DNA of 64,000 bases from Roseitalea porphyridii (GCF_004331955.1 NZ_CP036532.1:806001-870000); one strand, 5' to 3'. Counted from the stretch's first letter, positions 31,114-41,056 are shown. The notes: generated by a model not told the origin, from the sequence alone. A program made the numbers and translations.

Positions 31114-32123
31114 ATTGCTCCCAGATAGACAAGCACGATGCCGGCGCTCTCGAAGCCGATGCCGCCCGGGCCGCGCCGTTCGCGCACGATCAGGCCGAGC
31201 AGCAGGATCGCGGTCATGACAAGGCCCGTCGCCAGCCAGAAGAAATCGTCCGGACCGAGCGCGTGATAGAGCGATCCCTCACGGTAGCCGAAATCCGACA
31301 GGGTCAGGAAGAGCGTGTCGAACGTGTTGCCGCCGATGATGCCGCCGACCGCCAGTTGCAGCGCACCGCGCCTGACGGCGGCAAGCGTGGTGACGAGTTC
31401 GGGCAGAGACGTGACGACCGCCGTCATCAGCGCGCCGACCAGCGAGGCCGACAGCTCGAACCGGTCGACCAGTTCGCTGGCCACCTGCGCGATTGTCCAT
31501 CCGGCAGCGCCCATCAGCAGCAGGAGCGCGCCGAACACCGCGAACAGGCCGGCGTTGCCGCGCGCGTCCTGTGGATCCTCGTCGGGTTCGTCCTGCTGCG
31601 TGAGCCGTGTGCCGACCGGCTTCCACATCGGATCGTCGCGCACCCGCTTGGAGGCGACGACACCGGCCAGATAGACGGCGATCAGCGCGATCGAGGCCGG
31701 ATGGATCGCAAGAATGGTCACGTCCGGTCCGGTGTAGGCCAGAACGGGGATCGCCAGCAGCAGGATCAGCAGTGCGCCCTGAAAGACGTTCGCCAGTTCG
31801 GCAGCGGCATGTTCGAGATTGGCGCGGCGGTAGATCATGTCGGCCAGCGCGAGGAACGCGGTCTGCGCCGCGATGCCGCCGACGCCATTGGAGAAGGCCA
31901 GTGATGCCCGCCCGTCGAGCGCCGAGGTGATCGAGACGACAGTTCCCGACAAGGAGGTCGCCGCGCCGAGCAGCACGCCGCCGATCAACGCTTCGCCGAG
32001 CCCGGTCCTGTCGGCGATCCGGTCGGCAAGACCCGTCATGCGTATGCCGCAGGCCAGCACGATCAGGCCGGCCACCGTGAAGATCGCAAGCAGAACCGGC
32101 AATGAAAATGCGGAAAATGACAT
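31092..32123 (-). CDS. Calcium/cation antiporter-type membrane protein
   Basis: The 343-residue protein has about ten membrane helices arranged as two inverted halves. The alpha-repeat regions are recognisable as GVLLGAATSLSGTVVSITSA (first half) and AVVTSLPELVTTLAA with GGIIGGNTFDTLF (second half), which fits the sodium/calcium exchanger superfamily. The acidic residue expected in the first repeat is replaced (SLSG instead of S-x-PE), so the transported ion is uncertain. Its 3' end is part of the 60-bp tandem duplication. Confidence 0.82.
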   Translation of the reverse strand: MSFSAFSLPVLLAIFTVAGLIVLACGIRMTGLADRIADRTGLGEALIGGVLLGAATSLSGTVVSITSALDGRASLAFSNGVGGIAAQTAFLALADMIYRRANLEHAAAELANVFQGALLILLLAIPVLAYTGPDVTILAIHPASIALIAVYLAGVVASKRVRDDPMWKPVGTRLTQQDEPDEDPQDARGNAGLFAVFGALLLLMGAAGWTIAQVASELVDRFELSASLVGALMTAVVTSLPELVTTLAAVRRGALQLAVGGIIGGNTFDTLFLTLSDFGYREGSLYHALGPDDFFWLATGLVMTAILLLGLIVRERRGPGGIGFESAGIVLVYLGAIAVQSFW

Positions 32124-32199
32124 CGAGAGCGCCCCTGAATGTCATTTCAATGTGCGGCGGCGCGATTGGTTCAAACCGGCATGGGCACCGGCAGGGCGC

Positions 32200-33666
32200 T
32201 CAGGCTGTCAGCGCAACGAAGCCGCCAAGGCCGGCCAGCAGAACCGCGCCGAGCATCAGGAAACGCCGGCGCATCCGTCGGTCAAGCCGCGAGGCCCCTT
32301 CCGAATAGTCGAAGCGCTCGTAGATCACGCGGTCCATCGGCATGCCCAGATCGATCAGCGTATCGGAGACGACCGTCACCATCGGTCCCGGTCCGCACAT
32401 CAGCGCCACGGTGCGCGCCGGCTCGAGCCCGCCCAGCATCGTCACCAGCCTGTCCCGGTCGAGCAGGCCGGTCTCTCCGTGCCAGTCGGGAGACGCCGCC
32501 TCGCTGAGCAGAAGCGTGCGCAGATCGAGCGTCTTTCCGGCCGCCGCGATTTCGGGCAGGCAGACGAAATTGTCCGGCGCTCCGGCCGCATAGGCGAGGC
32601 GCACAGGCCCTTCATGGCCCCGCGCGACGAGGTCGCGCAGAATGCCGATGATGGGTGCGATGCCGACGCCGCCGGCAATCAGCAGCAACCCGTCGCTGTT
32701 ATGTGCCTCGAGCGTGAAATGGCCGAACGGCCCGTCGATGCCGATCGGCGTGCCGGGCTCGAGCGTGCCGATGCCGTTGGTGAAGTCACCCGCTTCCTTG
32801 ATGATCAGGCTCACCCCAGGGCGCGCCGGGCTGCCAGCAATCGAGAACGGATGGTCGAACAGCGGAAAGCGCCGCGCGCCCTCGGTCATCCATACGAACT
32901 GGCCGGCATGGTAGCGCAGCGGCGGTGTGCCCGGCGCGGGCTCGATGTCGAGTTCCCAGAGCCTGTCGGCAAGTTTGGTGACCGAGGCGAGCCGCCATGG
33001 CCGCAGGTGCAGCCGCGCCCAGCGCACACCGTAGAGCACCAGGACCACGGCACAGACGGCCGCGCCGACGATCCACCAATAGATGCTGACGGGTCCGGTC
33101 GCGCTGAACCGGCCCACGGCAAAGGCGTGGTGAAGGCCGCCGCCGAGCGCAACGATCGCCAGGATGATGTGCGCGGCGCGCCAGATCTCGTAGCGCAGCC
33201 GCAGCCGGTTCCGGAACGCCGATCCGACGACCAGCAGCGCGAGCGCGGCGAGCGCGATGACGCCGGTCCGATAGTGCGGCAGCGTCAGATAGGCCACCAG
33301 CCGTTCGCGGCCGAGTTCGGGGTCGGCTAGAAAGGTCGGGACGGTATAGGCGACGGGGTGCAACAGGAGCGCCAGCAATGCCCACCAGGCCGCGGTCTTG
33401 TGGAACGCCATAACCCTGTCGATGCCGAGCCGCCCCGATACGATCTCGAAGCGGCCGGACGTGACGAACTGAACGGCGATGACGGCGAGACCGACAAGCC
33501 CGAGCCCGGCGGCAAGGATTTCCCACGGCGCCGACGGCGCCACATCGCGCATCATCGCCAGCACCAAAGGCGCAAGGCACACCACCGGATACAGCACCGC
33601 AACCGCAGTAGCGGACAGGCGCAGCCCCGAGCCCTCCGATTGCGAGGACGTCTCTGACCCCGGCAT
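32200..33666 (-). CDS. Ferric-reductase-like transmembrane flavocytochrome
   Basis: The 488-residue protein has six membrane helices (about residues 15-230) with the heme-ligating histidines expected for this family (AFHKTAAWW, LLHPVAY, RAAHIILA, GLHHAF). A flavin domain follows (about 235-340, HPFSIAGSP) and an NAD(P) domain (about 350-450, GGVGIAPIIGILRDL and MCGPGPMV). It ends with an extra C-terminal membrane helix (about 465-487). It would carry electrons from NAD(P)H across the membrane. The ATG at 33666 has GGGGAGG. Confidence 0.9.
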   Translation of the reverse strand: MPGSETSSQSEGSGLRLSATAVAVLYPVVCLAPLVLAMMRDVAPSAPWEILAAGLGLVGLAVIAVQFVTSGRFEIVSGRLGIDRVMAFHKTAAWWALLALLLHPVAYTVPTFLADPELGRERLVAYLTLPHYRTGVIALAALALLVVGSAFRNRLRLRYEIWRAAHIILAIVALGGGLHHAFAVGRFSATGPVSIYWWIVGAAVCAVVLVLYGVRWARLHLRPWRLASVTKLADRLWELDIEPAPGTPPLRYHAGQFVWMTEGARRFPLFDHPFSIAGSPARPGVSLIIKEAGDFTNGIGTLEPGTPIGIDGPFGHFTLEAHNSDGLLLIAGGVGIAPIIGILRDLVARGHEGPVRLAYAAGAPDNFVCLPEIAAAGKTLDLRTLLLSEAASPDWHGETGLLDRDRLVTMLGGLEPARTVALMCGPGPMVTVVSDTLIDLGMPMDRVIYERFDYSEGASRLDRRMRRRFLMLGAVLLAGLGGFVALTA

Positions 33667-33842
33667 GTCGCCTCCCCGTGAGTTTATCGGCGCCGGCATG
33701 GTGATAGAGTTGCCTGGCGCCGGATGTCGTTGATCGGAGTCAATGCGCGGCGATCCCGTCGCGTCCATAGAAAAATGGCGCAGTTCCGGCCACGCGACCC
33801 TGCCGAGACGAGCGCGCGCGAACCTTTGCGATGGGAAACGTC

Positions 33843-34955
33843 ATGCGCATAGCCCGCCTGCTGCTCTTGCTCCTCGTGGCCGTATTTGCCGGCACTGCAC
33901 CCCTTGCCGCGCAGGAGGACGGAACCGAACCGTCCGGCGCCGAGGCCCTCGAAAGCCTGTCGGACTTCGCCGAGGCCTGGTTGTCGGGCCCGCATGCGGA
34001 CTATCGCTCCCCGTCCTTCACCCACTGGAACGAGGATGGCGAGATCCCGCCGCGATGCGCCGCCTGCCATTCAGAGACCGGCTTTCTCGACTGGCTCGGA
34101 GCCGACGGCAGCGCGCCGCTCGCCGTCGATCATCCGGCCACCATCAACACGGTCATCGGGTGCGCCTCGTGCCACGTCTCCGAAGCCGAAACGCTCGATG
34201 CGACCCCGTTTCCCTCCGGCGTGACCGTGACCGGCCTCGGCACGTCGGCAACGTGTACCGTGTGCCACCAGGGTCTGGCCTCGACCGACACGGTCGTCTC
34301 GGCGACCGAAGGCCTCGATCCCGACGCGGTCTCGGACGATCTGTCCTTCATCAATGTCCATTACGGTATCGCAGCGGCCGTGATGCACGGCGCCGAGGTT
34401 CGGGGCGGCTTTCAGTATGAGGGCCGCAGCTATGCGGGTCGCTTTACCCATGTGCCGAGCGCCAACAGTTGCGTTGCCTGCCACGAACCGCACACGACCG
34501 AGGTCGCGACCGAAGGGTGCCTTGCCTGTCACCAGGGCGTCACCGAGATCAGCGCGATCCGCACCCGGCACGCCGACTTCGACGGCGACGGCAACACCGC
34601 CGGCGGCATCGCCGACGAGATCGCCGGACTGCACGCCCGTCTCCACGACGCGATAAGGGCGTACGGCCGCGAGATCGCCGGCACGCCGATCGGCTATCAC
34701 CCGGACAGCTATCCCTACTTCTTCGCCGATGGAAACGACGATGGCGCGATCGGCGCGGACGAAGCGATCTATCCCAACCGCTACCAGAGCTGGACGCCGC
34801 GCCTCGTCAGGGCCGCCTACAACTATCAGGTGGTCGCCAAGGACAAGGGCGCATGGGCTCATCATCCGCAATATGCGCTGCAACTGCTCCATGACAGCCT
34901 CGAAAGCCTGTCCGAAAGCGTCGATATCGACATGACCGGTCTGGTTCGGCCGTAG
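33843..34955 (+). CDS. Exported multiheme (five CxxCH) cytochrome c
   Basis: The 370-residue protein has a signal peptide (about residues 1-23) and five CxxCH heme motifs: CAACH (72-76), CASCH, CTVCH, CVACH and CLACH, all in the N-terminal 60 percent. The C-terminal part (FFADGNDDGAIGADEAIYPNRY) has an EF-hand-like acidic stretch. It would be a periplasmic electron carrier or reductase. It is divergent from the ferric-reductase-like gene, which suggests a shared electron-transfer task. The ATG at 33843 follows GGGAA; an ATG 12 bases upstream is an alternative. Confidence 0.88.
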   Translation: MRIARLLLLLLVAVFAGTAPLAAQEDGTEPSGAEALESLSDFAEAWLSGPHADYRSPSFTHWNEDGEIPPRCAACHSETGFLDWLGADGSAPLAVDHPATINTVIGCASCHVSEAETLDATPFPSGVTVTGLGTSATCTVCHQGLASTDTVVSATEGLDPDAVSDDLSFINVHYGIAAAVMHGAEVRGGFQYEGRSYAGRFTHVPSANSCVACHEPHTTEVATEGCLACHQGVTEISAIRTRHADFDGDGNTAGGIADEIAGLHARLHDAIRAYGREIAGTPIGYHPDSYPYFFADGNDDGAIGADEAIYPNRYQSWTPRLVRAAYNYQVVAKDKGAWAHHPQYALQLLHDSLESLSESVDIDMTGLVRP

Positions 34956-34982
34956 CGGCACCGGCGGGCGGACATCACCACC

Positions 34983-36188
34983 ATGGAACAAGGCACGCTG
35001 CTCGTCGCGCTCGGCATCCTGTTCCTTGCAGGCTTGGCGCTCGATGCGGTCGGACGCATCGTACACATACCGCGCGTCACCCTGCTGATCCTGCTCGGTG
35101 CGCTGCTCGGTCCACCCGTGCTCAACATGCTGCCGGCGCCGCTGGCCACCGCCGATGGCATCTACGCCGATGCCGCCCTGACCATGGTCGCCTTCCTTCT
35201 GGGCGGCTCGCTCAAGCCGGAAACCCTGCGCGCCCAGGGACGCGAAATCCTCGTCGTCTCGTTGACCGTCGTCATCGTCTCCGTCGCGCTGGTCGCCGGC
35301 GGGCTCTATCTTGTGGGCGTGCCGGCCGCATTGGCCATCCTTCTGGGGGGCATCTCGTCTGCGACCGCGCCGGCCGCAACGCTCGACGTGATCCGCCAGT
35401 CCGGCAGCACCGGCCGGTTCGCCCGGAACATTCTGGGGATCGTGGCCATCGACGATGCCTGGGGCCTTCTGGCCTTCAGCGGTGCGCTGACGCTCGCCGG
35501 CACGATGGCCGCCGCCGGCATGCTGTCGGGCGCGGGCGCCGGCACGCTCGCCCATGGCGCCATCGAGGTCGGCGGCGCGATCGTGCTCGGCGCCGCCATC
35601 GGCTTGCCGGCGAGCTACCTGACCGGCCGGCTCAAGAAGGGCGAACCGACGCTGCTCGAAGCGCTCGGCGTCGTCTTCCTTTGTGCCGGCCTGGCGCTCT
35701 ATTTCGAGGTCTCCTTCCTGCTGACGGGCATGGTCTGCGGCGCGGTCGTCGTCAATCTCGCCCGCCACCACGACCAGCCCTTCCATGAGATCGAGCGCAT
35801 CGAATGGCCGTTCCTGCTGCTGTTCTTCGTCATGGCCGGCGCGTCGCTCAACGTGTCCATGCTCGAACAGATCGGCGGGATCGGCCTTGCCTATGTCGGG
35901 CTGCGCATCGTCGCCCGGATGATCGGCGGTCTCGCCGGCGGCGCGCTCGCCGGTCTGCCCCCGCGCGAAGGGGCGCTGACCGGACTTGCGCTGATGCCGC
36001 AGGCCGGCGTTGCGATCGGCATGGCGCTGGTGGCGAGCGAACGCCTGCCGCAATATGCGCCCCAGATCCTGGCGATCACCATCGCCAGCACGATCATCTT
36101 CGAGATCATCGGCCCGTTCTTCACGCAGTTCGCGATTGCCAGGGCCGATCGCGACGCGGCCGCCGGCAGGTCCGGCGTTGCCCGTTAG
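34983..36188 (+). CDS. CPA2-type cation:proton antiporter
   Basis: The 401-residue protein has about twelve membrane helices and no C-terminal TrkA domain. Recognisable elements are the early [11 protein letters not shown], the family region [18 protein letters not shown] and AIDDAWGLL with the paired Asp expected for electrogenic antiporters, and the late [12 protein letters not shown]. It exchanges Na+ or K+ for protons. It starts 28 bases after the multiheme cytochrome gene, so both are probably one transcript ending at the terminator at 36203. Confidence 0.9.
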   Translation: MEQGTLLVALGILFLAGLALDAVGRIVHIPRVTLLILLGALLGPPVLNMLPAPLATADGIYADAALTMVAFLLGGSLKPETLRAQGREILVVSLTVVIVSVALVAGGLYLVGVPAALAILLGGISSATAPAATLDVIRQSGSTGRFARNILGIVAIDDAWGLLAFSGALTLAGTMAAAGMLSGAGAGTLAHGAIEVGGAIVLGAAIGLPASYLTGRLKKGEPTLLEALGVVFLCAGLALYFEVSFLLTGMVCGAVVVNLARHHDQPFHEIERIEWPFLLLFFVMAGASLNVSMLEQIGGIGLAYVGLRIVARMIGGLAGGALAGLPPREGALTGLALMPQAGVAIGMALVASERLPQYAPQILAITIASTIIFEIIGPFFTQFAIARADRDAAAGRSGVAR

Positions 36189-36202
36189 CGCGGGGTCCCG
36201 AT

Positions 36203-36236
36203 CGACCTCGCGCGCACCAGCGGGAGGTCGCATTTT
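36203..36236 (+). terminator. Probable intrinsic terminator after the antiporter gene
   Basis: CGACCTC (36203-36209) pairs with GAGGTCG (36224-36230), with an inner CGC/GCG extension, followed by CATTTT. It is close to the TGGTATT motif before anmK. Confidence 0.6.
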
Positions 36237-36254
36237 GGTATTATAAAGGTATTG
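36233..36254. promoter_or_regulatory. Candidate GntR-regulator operator before anmK
   Basis: TTTTGGTATTATAAAGGTATTG contains two GGTATT steps 12 bases apart. Nearly the same string (TTTTGGTATTACAAGG) precedes murQ, and AAATGGTATTGAG (reverse strand) lies between the divergent transporter genes. HutC/NagR-type GntR proteins bind TGGT-type half-sites. The regulator encoded at 45359 is the natural candidate. Confidence 0.4.
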
Positions 36255-36397
36255 TTCCCTCCCGCGATCTGTGGTGGAGTGCCGGGCATATCGGACGGGC
36301 CGCGCAGCGCGAGACAACGCCACACCCGCAAGGGGCGGGGCCCGGGCCGATCGTTCCGCCGCGTCACGTTCGTAACCCGACCAAGGAGACACTCGCC

Positions 36398-37522
36398 ATG
36401 CAGCCTGCCTGGGCCATCGGTCTGATGACCGGAACCGTACTCGACGGTTTCATCGACATCGCGATGATCCGCACCGATGGCGAGACGATCGAGGATTTCG
36501 GCCCCTGGGAACTGGCGCCCTATCCGAGCGAGATCAGGCCGCTGCTGCGAAAGGCGTTCGAGGCCGCGAAGCAATGGCGCTTCACGGGCCCCGATCCCGA
36601 CATCTTCCGCGAGGCCGAGATCGCGCTGACCAAGGCTCAGTCCGAAGCGGTCAACCGCTTTCTCGACAAGCACGGCTTTTCGGCATCCGATATCGCCGCC
36701 GTCGGCTTTCACGGCCAGACGGTCCTGCACGCCGCCCCGCAGAACGGCCACCGCGGCCACACCCGCCAGTTGGGCGACGGCGCGATGATGGCCGAGATCA
36801 TCGGCACCGACGTCGTCTACGATTTCCGCACCGCCGACATGGACGCGGGCGGGCAGGGCGCGCCATTGTCGGCGATCTACCACAAGGCCATGCTCGAGAA
36901 GATCGGCGCCGGCCCCGACACCGTGATCCTCAATCTCGGCGGCGTCGCCAACATAAGCTGGTATGACGGCGACCGGCTGATGGCCTTCGATACCGGCCCC
37001 GCCAATGCGCCCGTGAACGACTGGGTCAACGCGCACTCGGGCGCCGACATGGATGTCGACGGCGCCATCGCGGCGCGAGGAACCGTCGACGAGGCGCGCC
37101 TGGCCGAGATGCTGCGGCATCCGTACCTGTCGGCGGCGTTCCCGAAATCTCTCGACCGGTTCGACTTCTCCGCCTCGATGGCCGACGGGCTCGGGCTGGA
37201 GGACGGCGCGGCGACGCTCACCGCCTTCACCGCCGGGGCGGTCGGTCGGGCGCTCGACCTGCTGCCGCAACGGCCCGAGCGGATCGTTGTGTGCGGGGGC
37301 GGACGCAAGAACCCCACCATGATGCGCGAACTGGCACGACGCACCGGTGCCCGGATCATCCCGGCCGAGGATGTCGGTCTGCGCGGCGACGCCGTGGAGG
37401 CCGAGTGCTTTGCGTTTCTCGCCATCCGGGCGATGCGGGCGATGCCGTACAGCTATCCGCTGACCACGGGCGTCAGCGAGCCTCAGACCGGCGGCCGGAT
37501 CGCGCGTCACGCCGCCGCGTGA
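36398..37522 (+). CDS. anmK: Anhydro-N-acetylmuramic acid kinase
   Basis: The 374-residue protein matches AnmK: N-terminal phosphate loop [52 protein letters not shown] and C-terminal VCGGGRKNP. It opens and phosphorylates 1,6-anhydroMurNAc to MurNAc-6-phosphate, the substrate of the MurQ encoded 11 kb downstream. The first loop reads MTGTV rather than the usual MSGTS. AAGGAG precedes the ATG at 36398. It begins a cluster for peptidoglycan recycling and is convergent with the permease genes. Confidence 0.95.
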   Translation: MQPAWAIGLMTGTVLDGFIDIAMIRTDGETIEDFGPWELAPYPSEIRPLLRKAFEAAKQWRFTGPDPDIFREAEIALTKAQSEAVNRFLDKHGFSASDIAAVGFHGQTVLHAAPQNGHRGHTRQLGDGAMMAEIIGTDVVYDFRTADMDAGGQGAPLSAIYHKAMLEKIGAGPDTVILNLGGVANISWYDGDRLMAFDTGPANAPVNDWVNAHSGADMDVDGAIAARGTVDEARLAEMLRHPYLSAAFPKSLDRFDFSASMADGLGLEDGAATLTAFTAGAVGRALDLLPQRPERIVVCGGGRKNPTMMRELARRTGARIIPAEDVGLRGDAVEAECFAFLAIRAMRAMPYSYPLTTGVSEPQTGGRIARHAAA

Positions 37523-37553
37523 AGCACCGGGAACCGATCGTTCGCGCCCGGGC

Positions 37554-38435
37554 TCAGCTCTGCCGCAGCCTCGGATCGAGATTGTCACGCAGCGCGTCGC
37601 CGAACAGGTTCAGCGCGAAGGCGACGATCAGGATGGCGAGCCCCGAAAAGATCGCCGCCCAGGGCGCCAGGAACAGGAAGTTCCGTCCCTCCGACAGCAT
37701 CATGCCGAGCGAGGGCAGCGGCGGCTGCGTGCCAAGACCCAGAAACGACAGCGACGCCTCCACCAGGATCGCCGACGACAGGAGCAGGCTGACCTGCACC
37801 AGGATCACGCTCGCCAGATTAGGCAGGATGTGGAAGACGATGATGCGCAGATCCGACGCGCCGATCGACCGCGCATTGAGGACATAGTCGCTCGAGGCGA
37901 TGACCAGCGCCGGCGCGCGCAGCAGGCGCGCGAAGATGGGCGTGTAGACGATCGCGATCGCCGCCGCCGTCGGGAAGCTACCGGGACCGAGCAGCGCGAT
38001 CACGCCGATGGCCAGCAGCATGACCGGAAACGCGAACAGGACGTCCATCAGCCGCATGATGATGCGGTCGGTCCAGCCCCGGTAGTAGGCGGCCAGAAGG
38101 CCCAGAATGCTGCCGAAGAGCAGCGCGACGGCGACCGCACCCGCCGAAATCGCCAGCGATGCGCGCAGCCCGTGCATGATCCGGGAGAGCAGGTCACGAC
38201 CGAGCTGGTCGGTCCCCAGCCAATGCGCCGCCGACGGTCCCTGCAGTCGCGCCAGGATATCCTGCTCGAGCGGCCCGTACGGCGCGATCCAGGGGGCGGC
38301 GACGGCGACGAAGGCGATGATGGCGATCATGCCGAGCGACAGATTGTAAAGGCTCGGCTCGGGCAGGGCGAACCGGCGCGCGCGCCCGGGCTGCCGTTCC
38401 GGCTCGGCGGGCTTTTCGGCGGTGCCGGCGCTCAT
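37554..38435 (-). CDS. Peptide-type ABC transporter permease (DppC-like)
   Basis: The 293-residue membrane protein has the DppC layout: a cytoplasmic N-terminus, one helix (about residues 35-55), a periplasmic segment ending in HWLGTDQLGRDLLSRI, then five helices with the EAA loop (about 180-215; ARSIGASDLRIIVFHILPN). It overlaps the DppB-like gene by four bases. With the binding protein and the two ATPases it forms a complete importer, here set among muropeptide-sugar enzymes. Confidence 0.92.
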   Translation of the reverse strand: MSAGTAEKPAEPERQPGRARRFALPEPSLYNLSLGMIAIIAFVAVAAPWIAPYGPLEQDILARLQGPSAAHWLGTDQLGRDLLSRIMHGLRASLAISAGAVAVALLFGSILGLLAAYYRGWTDRIIMRLMDVLFAFPVMLLAIGVIALLGPGSFPTAAAIAIVYTPIFARLLRAPALVIASSDYVLNARSIGASDLRIIVFHILPNLASVILVQVSLLLSSAILVEASLSFLGLGTQPPLPSLGMMLSEGRNFLFLAPWAAIFSGLAILIVAFALNLFGDALRDNLDPRLRQS

Positions 38436-39385
38436 TCGCTGATCCTCGGATCGATGACCGTGTAGATGACGTCGACAAGGAAGTTGACGAGCACGAAGCA
38501 GCAGGTGACCAGCAGGATCGCGGCCTGCAGCAGCGGGTAGTTGCGCTCGGCGATCGCGCCAAGGATCAGGCGCCCGAGGCCCGGAATGGCGAACACCTGC
38601 TCGATCACGATGGCGCCGCCGAGCAGATAGCCCGCCATGATGCCGACGCTGGTGACGAACGGGATGATGGCATTGCGCAGCGCATGCCGATAGAGGATCC
38701 GCCGGGCCGGCACACCCTTGGCGCGGGCGGTGCGGATATAGTCCTGCTGCAGCGCCTCGAGCAGCGTCGAGCGCAACAGCCGCGCCAGATTGGCCATGAT
38801 CGGCAGGCTCAGCGCGAAGGCCGGCAGAAGCAGGCGCTGGATGTTGCCGATCGGGTCCTCGGAGAACGGCACGTAACCGAGCATCTGAAGGCTCGGCGCC
38901 AGCGTCGACAGCAACAGGATCATGATGATCCCCAGCCAGAAGGGCGGCACGGTCAGGCCGATCACCGAGCCGGCCTGAACGAAAGCCTCGCCGCGCCGGC
39001 CGCGAATGCGCGCCATCAGGATGCCGAGCGGTATGGCCAGCACGATGGCGGTCAGCAGCGCCAGAAAGGTCAGCTGCAGGGTCGGCCAGACATGGTTGCC
39101 GATCTCCTCGATCACCGGCTTGCCGGTCCAGATCGACACGCCGAAATCGCCGCGCAGAACCTTCGACAGCCAGTCGAGATATTGTTCATGGATGGGCAGG
39201 TCGAGGCCGAGCCGGTTGCGGATGGCGTCGATGCGCTCTTCGGTCACCTCGGCGTTGGCGCCAAGCATGATCGCCACCGCGTCGCCGGGGATCATGCGGA
39301 TGAAGCCGAAGACCAGGATCGACACGCCGAACATGACGATCGCCAGATCGATCAGGCGTCCGCGAAGGCGTCTGAGAAGGACCAT
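38432..39385 (-). CDS. Peptide-type ABC transporter permease (DppB-like)
   Basis: The 317-residue protein has the DppB layout: a first helix (about residues 9-30), a periplasmic region (RLGLDLPIHEQYLDWLSKVLRGDFG, in two parts) and five further helices with the EAA-loop (about 205-235; ALQQDYIRTARAKGVPARRILYRHALRN, in two parts). It follows the binding-protein gene by 82 bases, which hold a strong intercistronic hairpin, and overlaps the DppC-like gene. Confidence 0.92.
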   Translation of the reverse strand: MVLLRRLRGRLIDLAIVMFGVSILVFGFIRMIPGDAVAIMLGANAEVTEERIDAIRNRLGLDLPIHEQYLDWLSKVLRGDFGVSIWTGKPVIEEIGNHVWPTLQLTFLALLTAIVLAIPLGILMARIRGRRGEAFVQAGSVIGLTVPPFWLGIIMILLLSTLAPSLQMLGYVPFSEDPIGNIQRLLLPAFALSLPIMANLARLLRSTLLEALQQDYIRTARAKGVPARRILYRHALRNAIIPFVTSVGIMAGYLLGGAIVIEQVFAIPGLGRLILGAIAERNYPLLQAAILLVTCCFVLVNFLVDVIYTVIDPRISE

Positions 39386-39421
39386 CGTTTGCCTTCACCC
39401 GGTCGGGTGTCTTGACGGGTT

Positions 39422-39454
39422 GACGGGCGGGACGCCGTTGGTGTCCCGCCCGTC
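39422..39454 (-). repeat. Intercistronic 12-bp perfect hairpin
   Basis: GACGGGCGGGAC (39422-39433) and GTCCCGCCCGTC (39443-39454) form a perfect stem with a nine-base loop between the binding-protein stop and the DppB-like gene. There is no U-tract, so it more likely protects the binding-protein mRNA or partly reduces read-through, as is common in binding-protein transporter operons. Confidence 0.75.
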
Positions 39455-39467
39455 GCGAGTTTCCATC

Positions 39468-40976
39468 CTATTCGGCGATGGAGGTGTCGGCCAGCGACCG
39501 CATCGACCGGTTCGGGCTGATGGTATAGCCCTCCACGTTCTCGCGCATCGCGGTGTAGAGCTGGCCGTAGGACAGGAACGCGACCGGTCCGTCGCACGCC
39601 AGTTCCTCCTGCACGTCGGCGTAGATCTGCTGGCGCTGTTCGGTGTCGGTCTCCTGGCGTCCCGCATCGAGCAGCGCGTCCAGATCCTCGTTCGAATACT
39701 GGAACACGTTGGTCGAGCCGCCGCTGCGGAACGTGCGGTAGAAATAGTCGTCCGGCTCGATCGTGCCCGAGTTCAGCGAGACGAACATGTCGAAGTCCGA
39801 ATTGCGCCAGTCCTGCACGAACTTGCCGATCTCGGGAATGTCCAGCGTCACCTCGATGCCGACCGCCGCGAGCTGCTGCTGCACCACCTGCGCGATGCCG
39901 CGCGTGGAATCCCGCGGCAGGACCAGCAGCGTCGCCTCGATCGGCGTTTCCACGCCCGCTTCCTCGATGAGCTGCCGGGCGGTGTCGGCCGATGTGCTGA
40001 AGCACGGAAACTCGCTGACCGGGGTCGCATAGTTGGTCAGCGCCGGCGACAGCGGTCCGCCCGGAACGCCCGCGCCGAACAGGGCGGCGGCGACGATGTC
40101 GTCGCGGTTGATCGCGTAGTTGATCGCCTCGCGCACCTTTTCGTTGTCGAAGGGCGGCCGCGTGACGTTGATGCCGATCAGCGAATAGGCCAGTTCAAGC
40201 GTGTCCTGCAGCTTGACGCCGGGCCGACCCTGGAACTGCTGCGCGGTGACGCCGTCGATGTTGGGAAGCATCTGGTACTGGCCCGACGTCAGGCCGACCT
40301 GGCGCGTGGCCGCTTCCGGCACGATGTTGAAGACGACGCCGTCGAGTTCCGGCTTGCCCTCCTGCCAGTAGTCGGCATTGGCCTCGAGCGTGATGGCGAC
40401 GTCCGGCTGCCAGGACACGAAGGTGAACGGACCGGTGCCGTCCGGCGCGCGCTGCAGCGATTCCGTGTCGCCTTCGTACTTCGCCGGCACGATGGCGATC
40501 GAGGTCAGCGAGGAAAGAAGCGGCGCCGAGGGCGCCGAGAGATTCAGCACGACCGTCTGCTCGTCCGGCGTCTCGATGCTTTCGACGGCCGCAAGGCGGC
40601 TGGCCAGCGGCGAACCGGTCGTCTCGGCGAGCACCCGGTTGAGGCTCGCGGCCACATCGGCCGACGTCATCGTCCCGCCGCCGTGGAACTGCACGCCCTC
40701 GCGCAGGGTGAAGGTGTAGGTCTTCTTGTCCTCGGAAATCTGCCAGTCCGTTGCGAGGCCGGGCACGATGTTGAGCCCGGCATCGAGCGCGGTCAGCCCC
40801 TCATAGACAGTGCCGTCGATGATCTGGAACGACGAGAAGGCGGTGACGATGTGCGGATCGAGACCGGAGGGCGACTGCTCGACGGCGATGTCCAGCGTCG
40901 CCGCCATGGCCGGAACGGCCAGCATGCCGGCCACGGAAACGCCGCAGGCCAGAGTGAAGGTGCGAAGGCATTTCAT
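39468..40976 (-). CDS. Family 5 periplasmic substrate-binding protein
   Basis: The 502-residue protein has a Sec signal peptide (residues 1-25, ending AVPAMAA), then the DppA/OppA fold. Visible motifs include SPSGLDPHIVTAFSSFQI near the start, YEGLTALDAGLNIVPGLATDW (in two parts) and VREAINYAINRDDIVAAAL around residue 290. Family 5 proteins bind peptides, nickel, sugars or murein peptides. The cluster of anhydro-sugar and GlcNAc enzymes suggests a muropeptide or amino-sugar ligand. GGGAGAA precedes the ATG at 40976. It is divergent from the ATPase genes. Confidence 0.92.
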   Translation of the reverse strand: MKCLRTFTLACGVSVAGMLAVPAMAATLDIAVEQSPSGLDPHIVTAFSSFQIIDGTVYEGLTALDAGLNIVPGLATDWQISEDKKTYTFTLREGVQFHGGGTMTSADVAASLNRVLAETTGSPLASRLAAVESIETPDEQTVVLNLSAPSAPLLSSLTSIAIVPAKYEGDTESLQRAPDGTGPFTFVSWQPDVAITLEANADYWQEGKPELDGVVFNIVPEAATRQVGLTSGQYQMLPNIDGVTAQQFQGRPGVKLQDTLELAYSLIGINVTRPPFDNEKVREAINYAINRDDIVAAALFGAGVPGGPLSPALTNYATPVSEFPCFSTSADTARQLIEEAGVETPIEATLLVLPRDSTRGIAQVVQQQLAAVGIEVTLDIPEIGKFVQDWRNSDFDMFVSLNSGTIEPDDYFYRTFRSGGSTNVFQYSNEDLDALLDAGRQETDTEQRQQIYADVQEELACDGPVAFLSYGQLYTAMRENVEGYTISPNRSMRSLADTSIAE

Positions 40977-41056
40977 GTTATGACGTTCTCCCAAAAATCG
41001 TTTCGCCGGTGACACGCGTGTTGACAATCCGCAGCCAAGCTGATGACCTAGTCCAC

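Noticed and set aside
34071-36392. Reverse-strand open frame of 773 codons opposite the cytochrome and antiporter genes
   Set aside because: The forward genes have clear heme and antiporter motifs. The reverse reading is low-complexity Arg/Asp/Gly sequence without any domain.
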